Shown here: in pieces, positions 17,889 to 26,645 of the stretch
How positions within the stretch are numbered: the first letter of the stretch is position 1
Layout: each line of letters opens with the position of its first letter
Assembly (NCBI GenBank): GCA_023408815.1
Contig: JAEYJO010000057.1
Coordinates: 1 to 64,000, forward strand
Reading direction: 5' to 3'
DNA length: 64,000 bases
Source: Bacillota bacterium
GTDB lineage: Bacteria; Bacillota; Clostridia; Lachnospirales; Lachnospiraceae
The notes under the pieces: model-generated
Told to the model about the DNA's origin: nothing
The model's input: the letters and a program-made list of their open reading frames with translations, nothing else
Database searches by the model: none
Position numbers and translations under genes: made by a program

Positions 17889-19226
17889 ATGAAGAAAAAG
17901 AATCCTCTCATCGCCGGAACCATCATCCTGACGGTCACCGGCTTCGCCAGCCGATTCATCGGTTTTTTTTACCGCATTTTTCTATCCCGCGTGTTCGGAG
18001 CAGAAGGCATGGGGCTCTATCAGCTGATTTCCCCTGTGCTGGCACTTACCTTCTCTGTTACGGTATCCGGCATGCAGACTGCGATATCCAAGTTCGTAGC
18101 CAGCGAAACGTCCACCCGGGATTATAAATATACCTTCCGAATCTTATTAGTGGGCTTTTCCATCGCTATGTTTTTATCCTTTGGATGTACCTTATATATA
18201 TACACTTTTTCGGAAATGATTGCTGCCAGGTTTTTATTTGAGCCGCGCACGGCACCTTTGCTGCGCATCATTTCTCTTTCAATCCCTATGGCGACGGTGC
18301 ATTCCTGTATCAACGGCTATTTCTACGGCATCCGTAAGACTGCCATCCCGGCTGTCACTCAGCTGGCGGAGCAGATCGTCCGCGTAGGAAGCATTTTCTT
18401 TCTCTATGAAATTATTAAGGCGCAGGGCGGTGTCCCTACCATCAGCTTCGCAGTAGTTGGACTCGTTATCGGCGAAAGCGCTTCCATGTTAGTTTCTTTG
18501 GTTGCCATTTATCACCGCTTTTATACGCTTACGAACTCTCATTGTATGCTGGCTAAGGTAAAGCAGTCTCTTAACGTATACTTAAAAGATACAAAACAGC
18601 TCCTCAGCCTTGCTGTACCGCTTTCCGTAAACCGTACCCTGATCAACTTCCTGCAAAGCATAGAGGCTATTTATATCCCGCAAAGATTGCAGCTATACGG
18701 CTACGACAATGCCACAGCGCTGAGTGTATACGGCGTTCTCACGGGAATGGCGCTGCCTCTCATTCTCTTTCCCTCCGCCATTACCAATTCCATCTCCGTC
18801 CTGCTCCTCCCCTTAGTATCGGAGGCGGAGGCCGTAAATAATCAAAGCGCCATTAAAAAAGCCGTCCGCAAATCCATCAAGTATTGCTTTATTCTCGGTT
18901 TTCTATGCACCGGACTCTTTCTCGTCTTCGGAAGATATACGGGTATGCTTCTATATAACAGCAGCCTCGCAGGCAGTTTTATCATTACCTTAAGCTTCAT
19001 ATGCCCCTTCATGTACGTGGCGAGTACCTTGAACAGCATATTAAACGGCCTCGGAAAAACCGGGCAGACCTTCGCCTACAGCATGATAAGCCTGGGCGTC
19101 CGCCTGCTGTTCGTCTTCTTCGCCCTTCCGGTTTTTGGCATTCAGGGCTATTTGTGGGGGCTGCTCATCAGCCAGCTTGTCCAGACTTCGCTTTGTGTGT
19201 TTGCAGTGAGAACGTATTTAAAATAA
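17889..19226 (+). CDS. SpoVB-like MATE/MOP-superfamily flippase
   Basis: A polytopic membrane protein with about 12 helices. The start (KKKNPLIAGTIILTVTGFASRFIGFFYRIFLSRVFGAEGMG) is characteristic of the SpoVB/polysaccharide-biosynthesis branch of the MOP superfamily. In Bacillus SpoVB is needed for spore cortex synthesis, probably by moving lipid-linked precursor. Length (445) is below the 500-550 of MurJ/SpoVB members, which fits a 12-helix version. AAGG precedes the ATG. It stands alone between nifS (divergent) and DAHP synthase (its own promoter). The exact substrate is unknown. Confidence 0.8.
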   Translation: MKKKNPLIAGTIILTVTGFASRFIGFFYRIFLSRVFGAEGMGLYQLISPVLALTFSVTVSGMQTAISKFVASETSTRDYKYTFRILLVGFSIAMFLSFGCTLYIYTFSEMIAARFLFEPRTAPLLRIISLSIPMATVHSCINGYFYGIRKTAIPAVTQLAEQIVRVGSIFFLYEIIKAQGGVPTISFAVVGLVIGESASMLVSLVAIYHRFYTLTNSHCMLAKVKQSLNVYLKDTKQLLSLAVPLSVNRTLINFLQSIEAIYIPQRLQLYGYDNATALSVYGVLTGMALPLILFPSAITNSISVLLLPLVSEAEAVNNQSAIKKAVRKSIKYCFILGFLCTGLFLVFGRYTGMLLYNSSLAGSFIITLSFICPFMYVASTLNSILNGLGKTGQTFAYSMISLGVRLLFVFFALPVFGIQGYLWGLLISQLVQTSLCVFAVRTYLK

Positions 19227-19289
19227 AGGAATGTATAATACTTCATAAAGATTATAACAATCGCACCTCCTCGTTGTCTATTATTGCTG

Positions 19290-19318
19290 TTGCCTAAATA
19301 TTTTTATTATATTATAAT
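19290..19318 (+). promoter_or_regulatory. Promoter of DAHP synthase
   Basis: TTGCCT (19290-19295) and consensus TATAAT (19313-19318) are separated by 17 bases. The 60-base leader that follows shows no T-box or leader-peptide structure. Confidence 0.6.
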
Positions 19319-19380
19319 TAAAATGTTTTATTTGTATATTTATAAAAATATTAAAATCAACAGCATTGGAGGTATCTGAA

Positions 19381-20409
19381 ATGTCATTTGAATTTGTACA
19401 AAAGCTGCCCACTCCGGACGAGATACGCGAACAGTTTCCTGTCCCGGCAAAATTGAGCGAGCTGAAAAAAGAAAGAGATGCCGAAATCCGCGATGTCATT
19501 AAAGGAAAGAGCAACAAGCTCCTCGTTATTATAGGGCCCTGCTCTGCGGACAACGAAGATGCCGTATGCGAATATGTAAGCCGTTTGGCGAAAGTAAACG
19601 AAAAGGTCAAGGACAAGCTCCTCCTCATACCGAGGATTTATACGAATAAACCACGCACCACCGGAGAAGGCTACAAAGGAATCATCCATCAGCCCGATCC
19701 GGAGAAGAAGCCCGATTTTCTCGCCGGTCTCATCGCCATGAGAAAGATGCAGATTCGGGCGTTCGAAGAATCAGGACTGACTGCGGCCGACGAAATGCTT
19801 TATCCGGAAAACTGGCGCTATCTCTCGGATATTCTCTCCTATGTCGCCATAGGCGCCCGCTCCGTGGAGGACCAGCAGCACAGACTTACCGTCAGTGGAT
19901 TCGACGTTCCCGCAGGCATGAAGAATCCTACCAGCGGTGACTTCTCGGTTATGCTGAACTCGGTTTATGCTTCGCAGCATCCGCACTCTTTCATTTATAG
20001 AGGCTGGGAGGTAAATACCTCCGGCAATGAGCTGGCTCATACCGTTTTACGCGGTGCTGTCAACAAATACGGTCGCAGCCTTCCGAACTATCATTACGAG
20101 GACCTGAACACACTTCTTACATTATACAATGAACGCGATTTAAAAAATCCCGCCTGTGTCATCGATGCCAACCACAACAACTCCAACAAGCAGTTTATGG
20201 AGCAGGTAAGAATTGTAAAGGAAGTGATGCACAACCGCAAGGTAAACAAAGATATTTACCAATTGGTAAAGGGCGTAATGATCGAAAGTTACCTCGAAGA
20301 GGGCTGCCAGAAAATCGGAGAAGGCATCTATGGAAAATCCATCACCGATCCCTGCCTCGGCTGGAAAGACTCTGAGAATCTCATTTACGATATTGCCGAA
20401 TATGAATAA
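19381..20409 (+). CDS. aroF: DAHP synthase, class I
   Basis: This enzyme condenses phosphoenolpyruvate and erythrose-4-phosphate, the first step of the shikimate pathway. Motifs: LLVIIGPCSADNEDAV, RIYTNKPRTTGEGYKG, ARSVEDQQHR, GMKNPTSGDF, and VIDANHNNSNKQ with metal ligands. This is the AroFGH type with the N-terminal extension (PTPDEIREQFPV) linked to feedback regulation. The ATG at 19381 has GGAGG eight bases upstream and gives 342 residues. Which amino acid inhibits it cannot be read with confidence. Confidence 0.94.
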   Translation: MSFEFVQKLPTPDEIREQFPVPAKLSELKKERDAEIRDVIKGKSNKLLVIIGPCSADNEDAVCEYVSRLAKVNEKVKDKLLLIPRIYTNKPRTTGEGYKGIIHQPDPEKKPDFLAGLIAMRKMQIRAFEESGLTAADEMLYPENWRYLSDILSYVAIGARSVEDQQHRLTVSGFDVPAGMKNPTSGDFSVMLNSVYASQHPHSFIYRGWEVNTSGNELAHTVLRGAVNKYGRSLPNYHYEDLNTLLTLYNERDLKNPACVIDANHNNSNKQFMEQVRIVKEVMHNRKVNKDIYQLVKGVMIESYLEEGCQKIGEGIYGKSITDPCLGWKDSENLIYDIAEYE

Positions 20410-20427
20410 GTTATAGCTATTTAATAT

Positions 20428-20470
20428 GGGCTGCTGTACTTGCGTAAAAGTACGGCAGCCCAATGTTTTT
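20428..20470 (+). terminator. Terminator after DAHP synthase
   Basis: GGGCTGCTGTACTT pairs with AAGTACGGCAGCCC (20428-20461, one mismatch), followed by TTTTT. It separates the convergent aroF and xerD genes. Confidence 0.85.
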
Positions 20471-20502
20471 AATATTTAATGTATATAAGTGTGCATTTAC
20501 TC

Positions 20503-21387
20503 TCATCCCCGCGGATGTGCTTTTGCGTATACCTCTCTGATGCGGTTATGATTCATATTCGCATAAACTTGCGTCGTAGAAATATCAGAATGTCCAAGCA
20601 TTTCCTGAACGCTTCTTAAATCAGCCCCGTTTTCTACCAAATGTGCCGCAAAGGAATGCCTCAGCGTATGGGGAGTAATATCCGCCGTGATTCCCGCTTT
20701 TTTCGCATAATGCTTTATCAGCTTCCAAAATCCCTGTCTGCTCATCGGTTGTCCGGAACAATTGGCAAAGAGAATATCCGAGTTCGCGCCATGAACCATC
20801 ATATTCCTTGCGTTCTCCAGATAACGAAGCAACGCGCTTCTCGCCTCTGTGCCAAAGGGGATGACCCTCTCCTTGTTCGAATCCCTGCACATGATAAAGC
20901 CCATTTGAAGATTTACATCCTGAACCTTGAGTGAAATCAATTCCGTAACCCGTATTCCGGTAGCATAGAGGAGCTCAAGCATCGCCTTATCCCTGATTTC
21001 CTTTGGAGAACTTCCCCGTGGTTGTTCCAAAAGGCGTACTACCTCTTCCGTGGACATAATCTCCGGCAGCTTCTTCTCTATCTTCGGCGCTTTCAAAGCC
21101 TCGGATATATCCTCCTTCACGATCCCCTCTTTATGCATGAAATGATAAAAGGCCTTTATCGACGCGATATTTCTCGAAACGGTAGCCGCCTTAAAGTTGT
21201 TTTTCTCCAAATACAAAACATAAGAATTTAAATTTGTAACAGTAATCTTCTGTACATCCACAACTCCCTGCTCTTCCATAAAATTCTTTACCTTTGCCAG
21301 ATCCCTCTTATAGGACATCTCGGTATTCTCAGAAGTTTTCTTTACGTTATGTAAATACAAAATGAATGACGCAATTTCTTTTTCCAT
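20503..21387 (-). CDS. xerD: Tyrosine recombinase XerD
   Basis: This recombinase resolves chromosome dimers at dif. The N-terminal SAM-like domain covers about 1-90. The catalytic RKHRHY set is visible: ATGIRVTELISLK (Arg), NKERVIPFG (Lys), TPHTLRHSFAAHLVENG (His and Arg), LGHSDISTTQVYAN (His and Tyr). Length (294) matches XerD. It lies beside spoIIM, a Nudix gene and housekeeping genes rather than phage genes, which supports a Xer role over an integrase. AAGGG lies upstream of the ATG. Confidence 0.93.
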   Translation of the reverse strand: MEKEIASFILYLHNVKKTSENTEMSYKRDLAKVKNFMEEQGVVDVQKITVTNLNSYVLYLEKNNFKAATVSRNIASIKAFYHFMHKEGIVKEDISEALKAPKIEKKLPEIMSTEEVVRLLEQPRGSSPKEIRDKAMLELLYATGIRVTELISLKVQDVNLQMGFIMCRDSNKERVIPFGTEARSALLRYLENARNMMVHGANSDILFANCSGQPMSRQGFWKLIKHYAKKAGITADITPHTLRHSFAAHLVENGADLRSVQEMLGHSDISTTQVYANMNHNRIREVYAKAHPRG

Positions 21388-21578
21388 CTAATATATAACC
21401 CTTCCCCATGCCATTTTATGTCAATCCCCGAGCTGTATAAAGTTCATTATAATAAGAATATGAGAGAAAAGCAAATGGTATTTTTGGCGTTTTTACGCAC
21501 TTTTCGATAGGTATTTGTACAAAACACAACATATCGGCAAACACATTTTTACGTCATACCACATGTAGAAAATTCTGT

Positions 21579-22253
21579 TTAAAATATTTTTAGAAAACGT
21601 GAAATCAGAATTGGATTAACATAACTTTCTATCATGCTTCCGATTATGACAACCATCACGATAACAAAAAGCTGTACTATTTTTTTCATATAGTACTGTC
21701 TTTTCATTCCATAGCCATCCTCATATACCTTATGAGGATAATAGAGACCCGTGCATATCTGATAGCACCAATTCATAAGCATGATATAAGCTGGAACGAG
21801 CAGAAGGTACTGGGGCATAACTCCTGCCAATATAAGAAAGATTCCCCTAAGCCCATAACGCATAGCCGCTACGGATAAAAATATTCCTGCCATCATCCCC
21901 ATCCATGCGGCATACAACGCGATCGTCACCGTACCTACATAAGTGGTAGCAAGCAGGCAGAGTATGACAAGCGTTCCTATCCTCTCCTTCAATATATATG
22001 CGAGAAAGGAGTTTCCGTTGATATCCAGATATTTCAGCCGGCTTAAGGAGGCCGCACTCAGCAAATCCATCTCTCCAAAAAAAGTATTCCTCCAAATATT
22101 AATTGATAGTATCCCTATCAAAAAGCCTCCTAAAAATAAATACAGCCAGCTAATATGCCGGCTGTTTGTACCATTTCCTTTATACATCCGCTGTGAAGCA
22201 CCGCCATATACAAGTTTATACAATATATGTTGCGTACCTTCCATGAATGACAT
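21579..22253 (-). CDS. spoIIM: Stage II sporulation protein M-like
   Basis: An integral membrane protein with about five helices. It contains the SpoIIM-family pattern: a first helix (LYLFLGGFLIGILSINIW), a LLCLLATTYVGTVTIALYAAWMGMMAGIF-like stretch, and a central ILAGVMPQYLLLVPAYIMLM. In Bacillus SpoIIM works with SpoIID and SpoIIP in engulfment by peptidoglycan remodelling. Length (224) is normal. No strong ribosome site precedes the ATG, but the gene starts six bases after the Nudix stop, so coupling is likely. The family assignment is good; the role is inferred. Confidence 0.8.
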   Translation of the reverse strand: MSFMEGTQHILYKLVYGGASQRMYKGNGTNSRHISWLYLFLGGFLIGILSINIWRNTFFGEMDLLSAASLSRLKYLDINGNSFLAYILKERIGTLVILCLLATTYVGTVTIALYAAWMGMMAGIFLSVAAMRYGLRGIFLILAGVMPQYLLLVPAYIMLMNWCYQICTGLYYPHKVYEDGYGMKRQYYMKKIVQLFVIVMVVIIGSMIESYVNPILISRFLKIF

Positions 22254-22259
22254 TCACTG

Positions 22260-22802
22260 CTATTTATTACAATATTTATCTTTATAGGTCATAATAGCTG
22301 AAATCGTCTTCGCATCCTCTATCCTGCCGCTGTAAATCATCCGGCATAGCTCATCGACCTCATAGGCTTCCACATTGATGAATTCATCTTCATCCAGATT
22401 CTGCTCACTCTTTATTAAATGCTTTGCTACATAAATATCAATTTTTTCATTGCAGAAAGCAACTGTCGTGCGAATCGTGATAAGAAGTTCCAAATCATCC
22501 GATCGGTAACCGGTCTCCTCTTCCAGCTCCCTTGCCGCAGCCCCCTTTGTCGGTTCATCAGGGGTATTCAAGCCTCCTGCAGGAATTTCAACAGTATAAC
22601 GATCCAAAGCATTTCGATACTGACGTACCATTAACAGTTTGCCGTCGTCCAATACCGGAATGACAGCCGCTGCTCCTTTATGCCCGATAAAATCCCATTT
22701 TACCACATTTCCATTGGGAACCTGAACGGTATCCTTATAAAAATCAACAATAGTACCGTGATATACAAGTTCTCTGTCCAGCCGTTTAAACTCGTTAGCC
22801 AT
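22260..22802 (-). CDS. nudF: Nudix hydrolase, ADP-ribose pyrophosphatase type
   Basis: This enzyme should hydrolyse ADP-ribose to AMP and ribose-5-phosphate. The Nudix box is intact (AARELEEETGYRSDDLELL, with the preceding AGGLN), and MVRQYRNALDRYTVEIPAGGL is typical of the ADPR pyrophosphatase group. The ATG at 22802 follows GAGG at ten bases; a GTG six bases earlier is a weaker option. It sits between the aminotransferase and spoIIM on the minus strand. Confidence 0.9.
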   Translation of the reverse strand: MANEFKRLDRELVYHGTIVDFYKDTVQVPNGNVVKWDFIGHKGAAAVIPVLDDGKLLMVRQYRNALDRYTVEIPAGGLNTPDEPTKGAAARELEEETGYRSDDLELLITIRTTVAFCNEKIDIYVAKHLIKSEQNLDEDEFINVEAYEVDELCRMIYSGRIEDAKTISAIMTYKDKYCNK

Positions 22803-22820
22803 ATACACTCTACCTCATTT

Positions 22821-24131
22821 TCAAACGGCACATTTTTCTGTCTGAACAGAATCTAACAGCTTTTCTGCGCTGACCAGTTTTACACATAATACAAACAAAT
22901 CAGCCGCTTCACACAGCTCTTCTAACGTAGGGAAGGTAGGCGCAATACGTATGTTGCTGTCTTTCGGATCACTGCCGTAGGGGAACGCAGCTCCCGCACC
23001 GGTGAGCACTACTCCCGCGTCCTTACATTTCGCCACGATTTTCTTCGCGCAGCCGTCCATAGCCTCCAAAGAAATGAAGTAACCTCCCTTAGGTGTAGTC
23101 CACTGAGCGATTTCCAAACCGCCGAGTTCGCCGTCTAATATCTGTAACACCGCTTCGAATTTGGGGCGCATAATATTGGCATGCTTCTTCATGTGAGCGA
23201 TCATGCCATCTAAGTTCTTGAAATATCTCACATGGCGCAGTTGATTGATTTTATCATAACCAATGGTCTGCATGGTCATCGCGCTCCGCATAGCGTCCAA
23301 ATTGGCTTTCGAGGATGCAATCGCCGCAATGCCGCCTCCCGGAAAACTTACCTTAGAGGTGGAAGCGAATTCATATACCATATTCGGATTGCCTGCCTTC
23401 TCACATTCGCTTATAATATCGAGGATCTTATCCTGAGCGTCGTCATATAAATGATGAATCACATAAGCGTTATCCCAGAAAATCCTGAAATCCTCCGCCG
23501 CAGGCTTAAGCGCCGCAAAACGCTTCACGGTTTCATCCGAATAAGAATAGCCCTGAGGATTGGAATACTTGGGTACACACCAGATTCCTTTAATCGATAC
23601 ATCTTCACTTACCAGCTTCTCCACCATATCCATATCCGGTCCCTGAGAAGTCATAGGTACAATAATCATCTCTATTCCAAAGTGTTCCGTGACAGAAAAA
23701 TGTCTGTCATATCCCGGAGCCGGACATAAAAATTTCACCTTATCCAGCTTGCACCACGGTGTGCTCCCAAGCACTCCATGAGTCATGGAACGGGAAACCG
23801 TTTCGTACATAATAGCGAGACTGGCATTTCCACATACGATAACGTTATCCGCACTACTCACTCCCATCATTTCAGCCATCAATTTCTTCGCTTCGGGAAT
23901 GCCGTCCACAATGCCGTAATTTCTGCAATCCATTCCCGCATCGGTATTATAATCGGAAGAGGACGTAAGAACATCCATAATGTCCATTTCTATATCCAAT
24001 TGGGAGGATGCCGGCTTTCCTCTCGACATGTCGAGCTTCAATCCCTTACCTTTTGCATCTTCGTATTCTGCTTCAAGTTTTGCGTGCAGCTGCAGTAATT
24101 CTTCTCTGCTTAAATCTTTGTACGACTTCAT
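22821..24131 (-). CDS. PLP-dependent aminotransferase, AspAT type Ic
   Basis: The protein belongs to the fold-type I aminotransferases of the Asp_aminotransf (PF12897-like) group. It has the N-terminal LDMSRGKPASSQLD, NYGIVDGIPEAKKLMAEMMG, GNASLAIMYETVSRS, WCVPKYSNPQGYSYSDETV, FWDNAYVIHHL, and the PLP Lys in FASTSKVSFPGGGIAA. Length (436) is normal. Members act on aspartate in Clostridia and actinobacteria. Its separate position upstream of a Nudix gene gives no pathway clue. Confidence 0.88.
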   Translation of the reverse strand: MKSYKDLSREELLQLHAKLEAEYEDAKGKGLKLDMSRGKPASSQLDIEMDIMDVLTSSSDYNTDAGMDCRNYGIVDGIPEAKKLMAEMMGVSSADNVIVCGNASLAIMYETVSRSMTHGVLGSTPWCKLDKVKFLCPAPGYDRHFSVTEHFGIEMIIVPMTSQGPDMDMVEKLVSEDVSIKGIWCVPKYSNPQGYSYSDETVKRFAALKPAAEDFRIFWDNAYVIHHLYDDAQDKILDIISECEKAGNPNMVYEFASTSKVSFPGGGIAAIASSKANLDAMRSAMTMQTIGYDKINQLRHVRYFKNLDGMIAHMKKHANIMRPKFEAVLQILDGELGGLEIAQWTTPKGGYFISLEAMDGCAKKIVAKCKDAGVVLTGAGAAFPYGSDPKDSNIRIAPTFPTLEELCEAADLFVLCVKLVSAEKLLDSVQTEKCAV

Positions 24132-24260
24132 CTTTTCACCATCCTATTAATTATCCGAATACTATAATTCATACATTTATCCACTTCATATTAGGATTGG
24201 ATAATCGTATACAATCATACATATCCCGTTTATTCTACTACAAGGAATAAGATAGCACAA

Positions 24261-24326
24261 GAACTTTTTTATAAAAGTTCATATAAATAGAGAAACCGTT
24301 ATAAACTTTACGTTTATAACGGTTTC
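24261..24326. terminator. Double hairpin between rny and the aminotransferase
   Basis: Two hairpins lie back to back. GAACTTTT and AAAAGTTC (24261-24280) form an 8-bp stem with a 4-base loop. GAAACCGTTATAAAC and GTTTATAACGGTTTC (24292-24326) form a perfect 15-bp stem with a 5-base loop. They terminate the minus-strand rny transcript and separate it from the aminotransferase gene. Confidence 0.8.
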
Positions 24327-24350
24327 TTATTTTAGACTTCATCGAAAAAA

Positions 24351-25895
24351 TTATTTCGCATAGTCTATCACTCTTGACTCTCTGATTACATTGACTTTGA
24401 TTTGACCCGGATATTCCAGTTCAGATTCAATCTGCTTAGAAATATCTCTGGCCAATAATACCATATCCGCGTCAGTGATTTGCTCAGGAACTACCATTAC
24501 TCGAATCTCTCTACCCGCCTGTATAGCAAAAGATTTGTCAACACCTTTGAAATTGTTTGTGATATCTTCTAATTGTTTCAGTCTGCTTGTATACGTCTCT
24601 AACGTTTCTCTTCTCGCACCCGGTCTTGCTGCCGAAATAGTATCCGAAGCTTGTACCAGACATGCAATCAAGGATTGTGGTTCTACATCCCCGTGATGTG
24701 ATTCTACCGCATTAATTACAGTGGCTGATTCTTTGTATTTCTTACAAAGCTCAACACCCAGTTGAATATGAGAACCTTCCATTTCATGGTCTACCGCCTT
24801 ACCTATATCATGCAGTAAGCCTGCGCGCTTCGCCATTCTCACGTCAAGCCCCATTTCCGCAGCTAAAAGCCCGGATAATTGAGCCACCTCGATCGAATGC
24901 TTCAACGCGTTCTGACCATAACTGGTTCTGAATTTCATTTTACCAAGTAATTTTACAAGTTCAGGATGAATGCCATGAACGCCCACTTCAAGCGTAGCAG
25001 CTTCACCTTCTTCTTTTATCATCACTTCGACTTCTTTTTGTGCCTTTTCAACCATCTCCTCGATTCTTGCCGGATGGATACGCCCATCCACTATCAATTT
25101 TTCGAGTGCAATTCTTGCGACTTCACGTCGAATCGGATCAAAGCCCGATAAAATAACCGCTTCCGGCGTATCGTCAATAATGAGATCAACGCCCGTCATC
25201 GTTTCAAGAGTTCTGATGTTCCTTCCCTCTCTACCGATGATTCTGCCCTTCATTTCGTCGTTAGGAAGCTGTACCACAGATATTGTAGTCTCAGATACAT
25301 GATCCGCCGCACATTTCTGAATGGCGGTAACCACATATTCCTTGGCTTTCTTGTCTGCTTCTTCCTTCGCTCTGAGTTCCATTTCCTTAATCATTACAGC
25401 AGATTCATGTTTTACTTCATCTTCAACAATTTTCAATAAATAATCTTTTGCCTGTTCGGAGGTAAGACCCGAGATTCTTTCCAGTTCCTGTAATCTCTGT
25501 TCGTTGAGTTTCGCAACTTCTTCACGCTGTTTGGCTAAAGATTCCTCTCTCGCTGTCAAACTCGTTTCCTTTTTCTCAATGGCCTCTGCTTTTTTATCGA
25601 TGTTCTCTTCCTTCTGCTGAACTCTGCGTTCATAACGCTGCGCTTCGGCTCTCCGCTCTTTGATCTCTTTATCCAGCTCATTCTTTGTACGAATGGATTC
25701 TTCTTTGACCTCGAGCAGCGATTCACGCTTTTTCGTTTCAGCAGTCTTCAATGCTTCATCAATAATTTCTCTTGCCTTGTCTTCCGCATTTCCAATTTTA
25801 GATTCGACAATCTTCTTGCGATAAGTCGTCGCCACAATTGCGGAAACCGGCACAGAAATAACCAGAGTTGCGAGTACTGCTACAACATACAACAT
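24351..25895 (-). CDS. rny: Ribonuclease Y
   Basis: This membrane-anchored endoribonuclease starts mRNA decay in Firmicutes. Order: N-terminal transmembrane helix (VVAVLATLVISVPVSAI), a long Glu/Lys/Arg coiled coil (about 30-200), a KH domain with GRIIGREGRNIRTLE, then an HD domain with LLHDIGKAVDHE. The C-terminus ends VNVIRESRVIDYAK, the family's usual end. The ATG at 25895 has AGGAGG eleven bases before it; an upstream GTG overlaps the ribosome site. At 514 residues it is full length. A perfect inverted repeat overlaps its promoter. Confidence 0.97.
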   Translation of the reverse strand: MLYVVAVLATLVISVPVSAIVATTYRKKIVESKIGNAEDKAREIIDEALKTAETKKRESLLEVKEESIRTKNELDKEIKERRAEAQRYERRVQQKEENIDKKAEAIEKKETSLTAREESLAKQREEVAKLNEQRLQELERISGLTSEQAKDYLLKIVEDEVKHESAVMIKEMELRAKEEADKKAKEYVVTAIQKCAADHVSETTISVVQLPNDEMKGRIIGREGRNIRTLETMTGVDLIIDDTPEAVILSGFDPIRREVARIALEKLIVDGRIHPARIEEMVEKAQKEVEVMIKEEGEAATLEVGVHGIHPELVKLLGKMKFRTSYGQNALKHSIEVAQLSGLLAAEMGLDVRMAKRAGLLHDIGKAVDHEMEGSHIQLGVELCKKYKESATVINAVESHHGDVEPQSLIACLVQASDTISAARPGARRETLETYTSRLKQLEDITNNFKGVDKSFAIQAGREIRVMVVPEQITDADMVLLARDISKQIESELEYPGQIKVNVIRESRVIDYAK

Positions 25896-25939
25896 GTACA
25901 GGAGCACCTCCTTATTTAATTTTCATTGTACTATTATCT

Positions 25940-25971
25940 ATTATAGAATGTAACAAACTTAACACATTCTA
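25940..25971 (-). promoter_or_regulatory. rny promoter with 8-bp inverted repeat
   Basis: On the minus strand a consensus TATAAT (25940-25945) is preceded by a weak -35. TAGAATGT (25944-25951) and ACATTCTA (25964-25971) are a perfect inverted repeat with a 12-base spacer. It spans the -10/-35 interval, where a dimeric repressor could block polymerase. The binding protein is unknown. Confidence 0.45.
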
Positions 25972-26003
25972 ACAAGCGATTTTACAATAGTTAAATTTTA
26001 AAC

Positions 26004-26627
26004 TTAAATTGAAGTTATGTCAAGTAAAAGTACTCTTCTTATTGTATCCGTACCGAAGCCTTTTCTGTATAAAAGTGCCGCAAACCGTCTTTTTTCCTCG
26101 ATAGTTGCCGTATTTGCGTCATATTTTTTCTTTCGCATAAGCTCTGCCGCCATGGAAAATTCGTCCGGTCCATTTCCGTCTTCCTTCATTCTTTCGATAG
26201 CCTCGGATATAACATTTTTATTGATTCCCTTCTTTAGGAGATCCTGTTCCATCCGTTTCAGGCTCTTGTTCTCCATATTATATTCGATGAAGTCATCACA
26301 ATACCGCTTATCGTCCACATATCCATAGGATTTCACATATTCCAAAGCTATTTCTATGAGTTCCTGTGTATATTCTCCCTGCTTTAATTTGTCACGAAGC
26401 TGTCTCTCCGTATAGGATTTAGTTTTTAAAAGATTCATACAGCGAAGCTTCGCCCGTTTAGGAAGCACCTCGGACATCAAGTCAATGTATACCTTCACAT
26501 CGACTTCTTCCGTTTCCTTTAAGCCGTATAGACGCAATTCGCCTTTGTATACTACAAAGGCGAATTCATCATCAATATATACTCTAACTCTTTTCTTGTC
26601 CAACTCTTCGATTTTTGTTACAACCAT
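26004..26627 (-). CDS. recX: RecA regulator RecX
   Basis: RecX binds RecA filaments and controls recombination. The protein consists of three-helix repeats typical of the family: AKLRCMNLLKTKSYTERQLRDKL, YVKSYGYVDDKRYCDDFIEYN and LYRKGFGTDTIRRVL. Length (207) is in the Firmicute range. It follows recA after 18 bases, so the SOS-type recA promoter probably drives it as well. AGGA lies upstream of the ATG. Confidence 0.93.
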   Translation of the reverse strand: MVVTKIEELDKKRVRVYIDDEFAFVVYKGELRLYGLKETEEVDVKVYIDLMSEVLPKRAKLRCMNLLKTKSYTERQLRDKLKQGEYTQELIEIALEYVKSYGYVDDKRYCDDFIEYNMENKSLKRMEQDLLKKGINKNVISEAIERMKEDGNGPDEFSMAAELMRKKKYDANTATIEEKRRFAALLYRKGFGTDTIRRVLLLDITSI

Positions 26628-26645
26628 ATTTTCCTACTCAGCTTT

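Noticed and set aside
20503..21387. Phage-type integrase
   Set aside because: Length, motifs and housekeeping neighbours fit XerD, and no att repeats or phage genes are nearby.
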